Assembly: GCA_947497675.1 (NCBI GenBank)
Contig: CANMHY010000027.1
Coordinates: 1 to 8,000, forward strand
DNA from: Alphaproteobacteria bacterium
GTDB lineage: Bacteria > Pseudomonadota > Alphaproteobacteria > 16-39-46
Direction of reading: 5' to 3'
Length of the DNA: 8,000 nucleotides
This document shows positions 1 through 5,904 of the stretch, one piece after another. Each line of letters begins with the position of its first letter. Position 1 is the first letter of the stretch. Both the position numbers and the translations under genes were made by a program. Under the pieces are notes generated by a model that searched no databases, had not been told where the DNA came from, and saw nothing but the letters and a program-made list of their open reading frames with translations.

Positions 1-259
1 GAAGAGAATGAGCATCGGCAAACAATGTTGCTGAAAAATCATCTTGTATATCTGAAAACTGATCCAGACGATCAACACTTTCAGAAAGTTTCATCATGCG
101 CTCCATCCCACAAACTTCAAGTGCAGGATATTTATAAGAACGAAAAACAACGACTCCTTGAAAAATACTTTGAGAAAGCGACGCCCGGAAAGAAACGGGG
201 ACCGAGACGCGGCCCTTTCTGTCTATTTTGTTTATAAATGTTGACAGAAATAATAACAT
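1..259 (-). CDS. mraZ: Transcriptional regulator MraZ (N-terminal 86 residues; 3' end outside the window)
   Basis: MraZ is a DNA-binding regulator with two AbrB-like SpoVT folds. It sits at the head of the division and cell-wall (dcw) cluster and represses its own promoter. The minus strand from the ATG at 259-257 reads MLLFLSTFINKIDRKGRV and runs open to the window edge. It contains the family hallmark D13-x-K15-G16-R17-V18-x-x-P21-x-x-x-R25, followed by VVVFRSY, a PALEVCG segment, a MERM motif and FADAH, all typical of alphaproteobacterial MraZ. About 60 residues of the usual 145-155 are missing at the C-terminus because the window ends. An in-frame ATG nine bases upstream (268) is possible, but family alignment favours 259. 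The Shine-Dalgarno sequence is weak for both. The gene diverges from mlaA, and rsmH and ftsL would be expected to follow it outside the window. Identity is by family recognition. Confidence 0.93.
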   Translation of the reverse strand, partial: MLLFLSTFINKIDRKGRVSVPVSFRASLSQSIFQGVVVFRSYKYPALEVCGMERMMKLSESVDRLDQFSDIQDDFSATLFADAHSL

Positions 260-319
260 AAACCACATAACCCAAAACAAAGACAACTCAACAGAGAAGA
301 TAACTCCCCCCATCTTTAT

Positions 320-348
320 AGGATAGCATGGGATGAGATGGGTGTCAA
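320..348 (-). promoter_or_regulatory. Sigma-70 type promoter for mraZ
   Basis: Read on the minus strand, a perfect -35 hexamer TTGACA (348-343) is separated by exactly 17 bp from a -10 hexamer TATCCT (325-320). The -10 is preceded by TG at the extended -10 position (TGCTATCCT). Transcription would start near position 313, giving an untranslated leader of about 55 nt before the mraZ ATG at 259. This is the best consensus match to a housekeeping promoter seen in the window. It is read from sequence only and no start site has been mapped. Confidence 0.75.
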
Positions 349-352
349 TGGG
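328..352 (+). promoter_or_regulatory. Probable MraZ operator: three ATGGG boxes with 10-bp period
   Basis: ATGGG occurs at 328-332, 338-342 and 348-352, so the boxes begin exactly 10 bp apart with 5-bp spacers. MraZ is known to bind direct repeats of TGGGN separated by 5 nt upstream of mraZ. The boxes here cover the -35 element and spacer of the mraZ promoter, so a bound protein would block RNA polymerase, which fits negative autoregulation. The TGGG strand is the one opposite to mraZ transcription; as I recall, the boxes usually read on the coding strand. The spacing and location are nevertheless diagnostic. Confidence 0.8.
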
Positions 353-587
353 AATTCATGAAAGAAGCGCTCTTTCTATGACGTTTTTCTTCTTTTAGAG
401 AGATATTTTTTTCGCTTTCAAAGTGTTGCATTTTTTTAAAAAATTGTAAAAAAACACATTTCAAAAACAGAGTGAAGTAGATTTCATTGCTTTCATTCGT
501 TTTTTAAGTTTAGATCTTAAGAATAATTTGAGATCTTTAAAAACAGTTGGGAGAAAAAACCTGCCCTCTATCATGTTCCTCTTTAGA

Positions 588-1460
588 ATGAAAATGTCTT
601 CAGTTTTTCGAAAGACAACTTTAAGTGTCGCTTTCTTATTTATGGGATTGACGCTTTGTATTCCTTCGGCAAATTCAGATGTCATTCCGCCACACTCAAC
701 TATCTATGAAAATGCTAAAAACCTTTCTCTTAGCCCGTCGTCCGCGGTCCCCCTTTACACGCATCAGAGTTCAACAGAACCCTACGATCCTCTTGAGCCC
801 TTCAACCGCGTTGTTTTTGAATTCAACCGCGTTTTAGAGGGTCTTCTTTTTAATCCTTTGGTCCATATTTATCGAGGCGTCGTTCCACCTTTTGTCCAAA
901 AACGCATCCATTGTGTCCTCAACAATCTTGCAACACCCGTTTACTTTTTAAATGATGTTTTACAATGTAAACTTGACCGTGCCTGCGAGAGCTTAACCCG
1001 CTTTATTATAAACACAACATTTGGACTTTTAGGCCTCTTTGATGTTGCCTCAGAAGTCGACCTTCCTCCGCATACAGAAGATCTTGGTCAAACGCTCGCC
1101 ACATGGGGAGCTGATCCTGGTCCCTATCTCGTTCTGCCTATTTTGGGTCCAACAGACTTCAGAGGACTTCTTGGCATGGTTGGAGATTTCTTTGCTGATC
1201 CCTTCAACTACTATGCTATTCACCACGATCGTCGCACTCTTATGGATATTCGTATTGTTGCAACTTATGCTGATGAAAGAAGCCATGTCCTTACCATGGT
1301 TGAAAATCTAGAAGAAACATCTGTAGATTACTATGCAGCACTCCGCAGTCTCTACTGGCAACACAAACGTTCCAAAGTATTGCATCACAAAGAATTTGAT
1401 GATAATGATGAAACAAATTCTGCTATGGACTCTGATCATCCCCAGCCCGAGGAAGACTAA
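588..1460 (+). CDS. mlaA: MlaA (VacJ-family) outer-membrane phospholipid-trafficking protein
   Basis: MlaA is the outer-membrane component of the Mla pathway. It removes mislocalised phospholipids from the outer leaflet and hands them to periplasmic MlaC. The family core spans about residues 66-212: DPLEPFNRVVFEFNR, a segment around FLNDVLQ, RFIINTTFGLLGLFD, EDLGQTLATWG, then GPYLVLPILGP and DPFNYY. The 290-residue reading begins with a good signal peptide (MKMSSVFRK, then a hydrophobic run ending PSANS). A cysteine at residue 24 in LTLC is a poor lipobox because Leu is at -1, so cleavage by signal peptidase I after ANS is as likely as lipidation. Other in-frame starts are ATG at 573 and 594 and TTG at 528. 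None has a strong Shine-Dalgarno sequence; 588 is chosen for the signal peptide. The C-terminal 20 residues are acidic. mlaC follows after 34 bases. Confidence 0.92.
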   Translation: MKMSSVFRKTTLSVAFLFMGLTLCIPSANSDVIPPHSTIYENAKNLSLSPSSAVPLYTHQSSTEPYDPLEPFNRVVFEFNRVLEGLLFNPLVHIYRGVVPPFVQKRIHCVLNNLATPVYFLNDVLQCKLDRACESLTRFIINTTFGLLGLFDVASEVDLPPHTEDLGQTLATWGADPGPYLVLPILGPTDFRGLLGMVGDFFADPFNYYAIHHDRRTLMDIRIVATYADERSHVLTMVENLEETSVDYYAALRSLYWQHKRSKVLHHKEFDDNDETNSAMDSDHPQPEED

Positions 1461-1494
1461 AGATCAAAACCCTTTCAACTCCTGAGGTCTCACC

Positions 1495-2160
1495 ATGTTG
1501 CGTTTTACACTTCCTTTCGTCCTCTTTTTTTTAAATCTCAGTACGTTTAGTGTTTCTATTTTATCTGCAAACACTGAACCTGCACCTCAAACAGAAGAGT
1601 CTTCTTCTCTGACAACCCAAGGCCAAGGAGATGCAAAAGAGTTCATTGTTAATCTTGGAAAGGAAGCAACATCTCTCCTCACCTCAAAAACAATTTCATC
1701 GACGGAAAGAAAGACACGTTTTAAAGAACTCTTCAAATCTCATTTTTCAACAAAATCAATTGCAAAATTTTGCTTAGGTCGTTATTGGCGTCAAGCAACA
1801 GATGAAGAAAAGCAAGAATATATTGATCTGTTTGATGATTCTGTTGCCGATAATTATGCGTCTAAATTTAGTCAGTACAATCCTGAAGATCAATTCATTG
1901 TCTCCACGACACGTGCTCTAACGGATGGCGGAATAAAAGTAAATTCACGACTCCAGACGCCTGACGGGTATCCCATCACTATTGTGTGGCTTGTCTATAA
2001 AAAGGACACTTCATTTAAAATTTTTGATGTTCTTTTAGAAGGCGTTAGCATGAGTGTTACACAAAGATCAGAGTACGCATCTATTATTGAAAGATCTGGT
2101 GGAAAAATATCAGGTCTTATTTCTGCACTTCAAAATAAACAACCTCTTAAAAAACAATAA
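1495..2160 (+). CDS. mlaC: MlaC (Ttg2D-family) periplasmic phospholipid-binding protein
   Basis: MlaC is the soluble periplasmic shuttle that carries phospholipid between MlaA in the outer membrane and the MlaFEDB ABC complex in the inner membrane. The 221-residue product starts with a signal peptide (MLRFTLPFVLFF, with cleavage probable near ILSA/NT, residue 25). A short Thr/Glu/Ser-rich linker comes next. The family domain occupies about 46-213, with FCLGRYWRQATDEEKQEY at 92-109, a Tyr/Phe-rich segment, DGGIKVNSRL near 144-153, PITIVWLVYK, KIFDVLLEGVSM at 175-186, then TQRSEY and a terminal GGKISGLISAL. Length and motifs match the Tol_Tol_Ttg2 family. A GAGGT Shine-Dalgarno sequence at 1484-1488 lies 6 bases before the ATG. 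The gene is 34 bases downstream of mlaA and almost certainly shares its transcript. The ABC components mlaFED are not nearby. Confidence 0.93.
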   Translation: MLRFTLPFVLFFLNLSTFSVSILSANTEPAPQTEESSSLTTQGQGDAKEFIVNLGKEATSLLTSKTISSTERKTRFKELFKSHFSTKSIAKFCLGRYWRQATDEEKQEYIDLFDDSVADNYASKFSQYNPEDQFIVSTTRALTDGGIKVNSRLQTPDGYPITIVWLVYKKDTSFKIFDVLLEGVSMSVTQRSEYASIIERSGGKISGLISALQNKQPLKKQ

Positions 2161-2183
2161 AATTTAATAAAATACTATATTTT

Positions 2184-2220
2184 CTCTTAATTTTAGTCTC
2201 AAAATTAGAGTTTTTATTTT
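2184..2220 (+). terminator. Intrinsic terminator after mlaC
   Basis: Arms CTCTTAATTTT (2184-2194) and AAAATTAGAG (2201-2210) pair over ten base pairs with one bulged T. The loop is AGTCTC, and TTTTTATTTT follows directly. The stem is AT-rich, as expected for this base composition. It lies 24 bases after the mlaC stop. Confidence 0.65.
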
Positions 2221-2249
2221 CTCATTTTCTTTTCTTTTTTTTCAAACAG

Positions 2250-2276
2250 CTAAGAAACACTTCTTGGTTTTTCTTT
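2250..2276 (+). terminator. Second T-tailed hairpin downstream of mlaC
   Basis: CTAAGAA (2250-2256) pairs with TTCTTGG (2261-2267), including one T-G wobble, around a four-base ACAC loop. TTTTTCTTT follows. It is 30 bases beyond the first hairpin and may be a backup terminator or the end of a short leader RNA. The stem is weak, so this is a modest call. Confidence 0.4.
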
Positions 2277-2400
2277 GAATTTTTGAATAAAGGTGTTCAT
2301 ACTAAAAATATGAAGAGGGTTATAAAGGATAAAAATCCGCCCATAAAAATGAGGTTCCTCTTCCAAATTTATAAACTTAAACATCGAGGTAGAATATATC
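2277..2400 (+). promoter_or_regulatory. Upstream region of the large secreted-protein gene
   Basis: The promoter of the downstream gene should lie here, after the terminator hairpins. Two weak candidates are visible. One is TTGAAT (2275-2280) with CATACT (2298-2303), 17 bp apart. The other is TTCATA (2296-2301) with TTATAA (2320-2325), 18 bp apart. Neither is close to consensus. A clear Shine-Dalgarno sequence, GAGGT at 2386-2390, lies 10 bases before the ATG and fixes the start of the large gene at 2401. Confidence 0.35.
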
Positions 2401-5400
2401 ATGAAACACCGCATGTTGCCCTTTTATTTGTTAACCCCGTCTGTTTTTGCAGTCGTGAGTGGTTTAGGTTTAAATTTTCATCCTGCATCCGGTATGGAAG
2501 AGGAAACAGAAGAGAGAGAAGAGAAGAGAAGAGGTGCTTCTGCTCAGATATCCTCAAAGGGTCAGCTTTCCCCTGTTTTAGAAGAAGACCGTGAAGAGGA
2601 CGGAGACGAGGAAGGGTTTCTTAAAATCTCAAGAGATCTTTTTCCTTCTAATTTAGAAGAGGTGTTGACTCTTTCAGATATTAGAAAAGCCCTGAACTAC
2701 TCTCCAGATATCAAAGAATTGATAAATCCTCCCAGAAGGGTTGAGTTTCAAACTTATGTCGAAGCTTTAATGCGGAGAATGATGCAAGTAACAGGTTGGA
2801 AAATACAATCAAGTTCAGCTTTATCTTCTTCTTATTTTTATGCAGATGAAAGCGCTGTGTCTGAAGCCCTCAAACGTGAAAGAGAGCGCGTTTTAACACT
2901 CAAAGGCCGTGCAGCTCAAAAATTGCAGATTTTTATTTCTCAGATGGAAAATCTTGAACGTTTCCTGAGAGATACAACACAAACCTCGATGCCAAAAAAC
3001 GAACATCCTTCCCTTATGCCTGACGATATTGAGAAAACAACTGCATGGATGGGCGGAGCGTCGTATCTTACCCATTCGACACATTTAGCCTTCTTAGTGG
3101 CTCCTGATGCCATTGAGGAAACTCTTGAGATTTTTGGCCTATTACAGAGAGCTTTTGAGAAACTTCAGTCGGCCTACACACTCCTCAGCACGACCCTTTC
3201 TGCTAAAGTCATCGACCCTATTTTAAAGAGCCGACTTCTCTCAGTCGATCGTAAGAGCCCCTTACAAGCCTGGGGTCAGCTCCTTAAAGTAAACCAAGAA
3301 TATTACGAACAAAAAACAACCGCTGACCTTCAAGAGCCAATCGATGCCATTTTGAGGGGTAGGGAACTCCTCTCCATATCACCTACTCCGTCTGCACTCC
3401 CTTCCGTTGAATCAAGCGCAGCCAAAAAAGCAGAATTCAGCCTTTCTTCAGTTCAAGAAGAAGAGAATTCTCTTCCAATTGATCTTCTTTCCCCTGTCTC
3501 ATCTGAAGGCGATAAATTCATCTTTGAGATGGGTGATAGTGATGAGGATGCTCATCCAACTGGAGTGATTGCCCCACCGTCAGAAAGTGCAGAGCTTCCC
3601 TCCGCTCGTCGCCCTGGAGACATGACCGTAAACCCATCTCAATTAGCACAAGCTGAAATTACTTCTCTCAAGCAGGCCCCAACTTTAGACCCTGACCTTG
3701 ACAATGAATTAGATTTTATCAATGTGGTTATTGGTCCTGATGGAGAGTTTATGGCTCCTCCTTCTGACGACGAAAACAATTTTGAAGAAATACCAAGAGT
3801 GCCATCAGAACATCTCACAGATCTCGCTCCAGCTATAGGAGATTCAACTTCTGCTGCATCAGAAAATAGACCTCATCCCGCATCTCCTGCTCTTGTGGTT
3901 CAAAATGATCTATCAGTTCCAGTCGACGCTTCAGCAGTGTTAAGTTCACCCTCTGATGTTTTATCTGTACATGCACCAACGCCTGTTTCTGGTGCCATTC
4001 CTGTAGACGACGGTGAAAATGAGTTGCATGATGAATTTGAGCAGGTACTACTTCCAGCTCCGTCCGATTCTTCTTCCCACCCACAAGATAGATCACCAGC
4101 AGGATCTCCTGCACTTGATATTTCAGAAGTCCTTCCTGTTTCAGGCGACGCCTCAGCAGATTTAACATCTCTTTCTAATGTAATACCTGCACCAACCTTA
4201 ACGGCGCTTGTTTCGGGGGTCCCTCCCGTAGAAGATCCTGATAATGAATTAGTAGAAGTATCTTCTTCAAATACGGCTTCCGCACCACATTCACCTGCAA
4301 GATCTCTTGCAGGTTCACCAACTGTTAATCTCGATGATCAAGGACAAGAGATTGAAGCACCATCAGGCAACCCTTTAACGCCTTCTTTTAACATTTTTCC
4401 TGATGCCATTATCGCTCCACCTACCGTTCTTCAACCACAACCTCTTCAAGGGGCTGCAGCTTCCGATGATACAATCACAGAAGATAATAAAGGGGACGTT
4501 GTTTTCGTAAGTACCTTGGATCATGAATCTGCAAATAGAGCGCTCGCTGCACAACTTGCTGCTGCCCTTGCAGAGTTTGAGGAATTTAAACGACAAGCTT
4601 CTCTTCAATTAAGCACTGCAGAGGCTCTTGCACAAAAACAGCTTGAAGCAGAAAAGCAGCAACGCCTCCTGGCAGAACAGACGACTCAACAAGAAAAACA
4701 GAGACGTCTCGCCGCCGAGAGCTTTCTAAATGTCGATGATAGACTTCAAACACAAGTCGCTCTTGAAATGCTTGGGAACAATTTTATTCAGCCAATTCAA
4801 GATATGATCACTGATTTTCAAAAAAAGGTAGTAGCTCCTATACTCGCATCACTTGATGATCTTAAAAGCAGCTTTTCTGAAAATCCTGAGGTTGATCAAA
4901 CCATAATCGCGAGCATTAGATCGAACGTCGAACACATTCAAAACGCCGGCCTGGAATCCATCCAATCCGTGATTGACGCTTTTAAATCGTCTTTCCAAGA
5001 AAGCAAACATTATCTTCTTGAGCCAACGGCGCTGCTTGCCAAAGCTCATGAACTTGTCGAACAAATCGTCATGGCCTTTAAAGATACAGCTGCTCCTCAG
5101 AAATCAGCAATCGGATCTTCCGTTGCCCCTTTCGAGACCCTTCAGAAATTTTCTTATGGACCTGGCCTTGGTTTAACCCAAATAGGAATGCCTCTCTCGT
5201 TTGCCCTTATACCACAAGAGAGCACCCTTCTTCCTGTTGGTCATCAAACAACACCACCGCTCAGAATTCCGACTTTAGGAACGGCATCAACGTCCTCTTC
5301 CATCTCTGGATCCGTCGCCCTCACGGGATTGCCAAGCACCAGAGGGTCCACACCTTCTGTTGGAACAACCCTCCAGGTTTTATCTAGCAAAGCACAAGAG

Positions 5401-5556
5401 ATTACTCCCGCAATGAGAGCTTGGAACGCACAGATGAATAGGCAACTTCAAACGGTTCATGAGTCTGTTAATAGGATGACAGCACTCCACAAGATCACAA
5501 AGGTAAGAAACAGAAAAAATTTTAATGTGGCGATTTTATTAGCGAGTCAAGCTTAA
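2401..5556 (+). CDS. Large secreted protein of unknown function with low-complexity centre and coiled coil
   Basis: I do not recognise a family for this 1051-residue protein. Residues 1-31 form a signal peptide (MKHRM, a hydrophobic run, probable cleavage ASG/MEE), so export across the inner membrane is expected. A highly charged Glu/Arg stretch follows at 33-72. Residues 75-320 are predicted by eye to be mainly helical. Residues 325-700 are rich in Pro, Ser, Asp and Glu, look disordered, and contain degenerate repeats (490-648). Residues 708-775 are Gln/Ala/Glu/Lys-rich with a coiled-coil pattern. Residues 780-900 are amphipathic helices, 905-995 are Gly/Thr/Ser/Pro-rich, and 996-1051 are helical and basic. 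No transmembrane segment beyond the signal peptide and no terminal beta-barrel signature is seen. The start is supported by GAGGT 10 bases upstream. The gene stands alone between terminator hairpins. A surface-exposed or host-directed role is a guess from architecture only. Confidence 0.85.
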   Translation: MKHRMLPFYLLTPSVFAVVSGLGLNFHPASGMEEETEEREEKRRGASAQISSKGQLSPVLEEDREEDGDEEGFLKISRDLFPSNLEEVLTLSDIRKALNYSPDIKELINPPRRVEFQTYVEALMRRMMQVTGWKIQSSSALSSSYFYADESAVSEALKRERERVLTLKGRAAQKLQIFISQMENLERFLRDTTQTSMPKNEHPSLMPDDIEKTTAWMGGASYLTHSTHLAFLVAPDAIEETLEIFGLLQRAFEKLQSAYTLLSTTLSAKVIDPILKSRLLSVDRKSPLQAWGQLLKVNQEYYEQKTTADLQEPIDAILRGRELLSISPTPSALPSVESSAAKKAEFSLSSVQEEENSLPIDLLSPVSSEGDKFIFEMGDSDEDAHPTGVIAPPSESAELPSARRPGDMTVNPSQLAQAEITSLKQAPTLDPDLDNELDFINVVIGPDGEFMAPPSDDENNFEEIPRVPSEHLTDLAPAIGDSTSAASENRPHPASPALVVQNDLSVPVDASAVLSSPSDVLSVHAPTPVSGAIPVDDGENELHDEFEQVLLPAPSDSSSHPQDRSPAGSPALDISEVLPVSGDASADLTSLSNVIPAPTLTALVSGVPPVEDPDNELVEVSSSNTASAPHSPARSLAGSPTVNLDDQGQEIEAPSGNPLTPSFNIFPDAIIAPPTVLQPQPLQGAAASDDTITEDNKGDVVFVSTLDHESANRALAAQLAAALAEFEEFKRQASLQLSTAEALAQKQLEAEKQQRLLAEQTTQQEKQRRLAAESFLNVDDRLQTQVALEMLGNNFIQPIQDMITDFQKKVVAPILASLDDLKSSFSENPEVDQTIIASIRSNVEHIQNAGLESIQSVIDAFKSSFQESKHYLLEPTALLAKAHELVEQIVMAFKDTAAPQKSAIGSSVAPFETLQKFSYGPGLGLTQIGMPLSFALIPQESTLLPVGHQTTPPLRIPTLGTASTSSSISGSVALTGLPSTRGSTPSVGTTLQVLSSKAQEITPAMRAWNAQMNRQLQTVHESVNRMTALHKITKVRNRKNFNVAILLASQA
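3868..4344 (+). repeat. Degenerate tandem repeats of about 70 codons within the large gene
   Basis: Two full units, residues 490-563 (3868-4089) and 564-633 (4090-4299), plus a truncated third unit, 634-648 (4300-4344), share a common order of motifs. Each opens with an SPAL-type sequence (PASPAL, AGSPAL, AGSPTV). Next come VPVDAS or LPVSGDAS, then a Pro/Ala/Thr stretch with PVSGAIPVDD or LVSGVPPVED, then ENEL or DNEL and a Ser/Pro-rich end. A related DNELDF sits earlier, near residues 434-439. Divergence is high at DNA level, so these look like old duplications within a disordered spacer. Confidence 0.6.
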
Positions 5557-5566
5557 GAAATCTACT

Positions 5567-5589
5567 GAGGTAAGAATGCGACCTCTTTT
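5567..5589 (+). terminator. Small T-tailed hairpin after the large gene
   Basis: GAGGT (5567-5571) and ACCTC (5581-5585) pair around a nine-base loop and are followed by TTTT. It begins 10 bases after the stop of the large gene. The five-base-pair stem is short, so it may be only an accessory to the much larger hairpin that follows immediately. Confidence 0.35.
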
Positions 5590-5671
5590 CCTATTCAGAG
5601 ATTCCGCTCAAATTCTTCAGGGCTGACGAGCCTCAAAGAAAGAGCATGAATCTCTGAATAGGTTTTTTTTT
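5590..5671 (+). terminator. Long nested-hairpin terminator of the large gene, inside the 3' end of bolA
   Basis: A perfect 14-bp inverted repeat, CCTATTCAGAGATT (5590-5603) and AATCTCTGAATAGG (5649-5662), encloses three further nested pairings: GCTC with GAGC, TTCTT with AAGAA, and GGCT with AGCC around a GACG tetraloop. Nine T residues (5663-5671) follow on the plus strand. The T-tract lies only on the plus-strand exit side, so it should terminate the large gene read rightwards. Most of the structure lies within bolA coding sequence read on the other strand: the arms encode the TYSEI segment and the final RNL-stop. Confidence 0.75.
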
Positions 5672-5903
5672 CAAGAATCTTTGATAAAATATCATAAAAA
5701 TGCCGGTGCCGTTGAATCCGAGTTAGATTTAGAAAGGCATCACACACAAGCGTTACGCTGAAATGCGACTCAAGCTTTCCCGACACCGTCCTCCCTTCCA
5801 TCCCTTTATGACCCCTGTGCTGTTCAGAGTCATTTACAACCTCTAAAAAAAGAGGATTGTACATATCCTTTAACCCCTGGGTCATTCGATCTTGAAGAGA
5901 CAC
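5595..5903 (-). CDS. bolA: BolA family protein
   Basis: BolA-family proteins have a class II KH-like fold. They partner with monothiol glutaredoxins in iron-sulfur cluster handling and, in some bacteria, act in stress and morphology regulation. The 102-residue product shows the family pattern: SLQDRMTQGL, FLEVVNDSEQHRGHKG (19-34), SHFSVTLVCDAF (46-57), a RHRHFY motif (65-70), and EIHALSL (84-90) with the conserved HAL. The loop before SHF is a few residues longer than in many relatives. No ATG fits the family N-terminus. GTG at 5903, one base after the rpoD stop, aligns best and is chosen. A TTG at 5912 would overlap rpoD by 8 bases, and an ATG at 5885 would cut off the first helix. The gene is probably translated in coupling with rpoD. 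Its 3' end converges with the large gene, 38 bases between stops. Confidence 0.9.
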   Translation of the reverse strand: MSLQDRMTQGLKDMYNPLFLEVVNDSEQHRGHKGMEGRTVSGKLESHFSVTLVCDAFLNLTRIQRHRHFYDILSKILEKKTYSEIHALSLRLVSPEEFERNL

Positions 5904-5904
5904 C

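Larger units (their letters stand above)
260..587. other. Divergent intergenic region between mraZ and mlaA
   Basis: This stretch of 328 bases carries no convincing gene. The left half holds the mraZ leader, promoter and TGGG boxes. The right half (about 395-545) is very AT-rich, with long T and A runs. A possible -10 box for mlaA is AATAAT at 522-527 (five of six consensus bases), but no good -35 box lies at the right distance, so the mlaA promoter cannot be fixed. AGATCTT occurs twice, at 512-518 and 531-537. A small hairpin with arms GAAAGA and TCTTTC lies around 359-377 and has no clear role. Confidence 0.6.

Noticed and set aside
25..237. Plus-strand open frame of 70 codons
   Set aside because: It is antisense to mraZ, whose conserved motifs are unmistakable on the minus strand.
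359..377. Hairpin GAAAGA/TCTTTC in the mraZ-mlaA gap considered as a terminator
   Set aside because: No gene ends nearby on either strand and no T-tract follows directly, so there is nothing to terminate.
461..685. Minus-strand open frame of 74 codons over the mlaA start
   Set aside because: It overlaps the mlaA signal-peptide region, has no recognisable motif and no ribosome-binding site.
2283..2594. Plus-strand open frame of 103 codons overlapping the start of the large gene
   Set aside because: It is out of frame with the signal-peptide-bearing gene, has a Cys/Arg/Phe-rich shadow composition and lacks a Shine-Dalgarno sequence; its first part covers the terminator and promoter region.
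3833..4168. Minus-strand open frame of 111 codons inside the large gene
   Set aside because: It is antisense to the repeat-bearing low-complexity region; its Gln/Leu/His-rich composition is the expected shadow of that codon usage.
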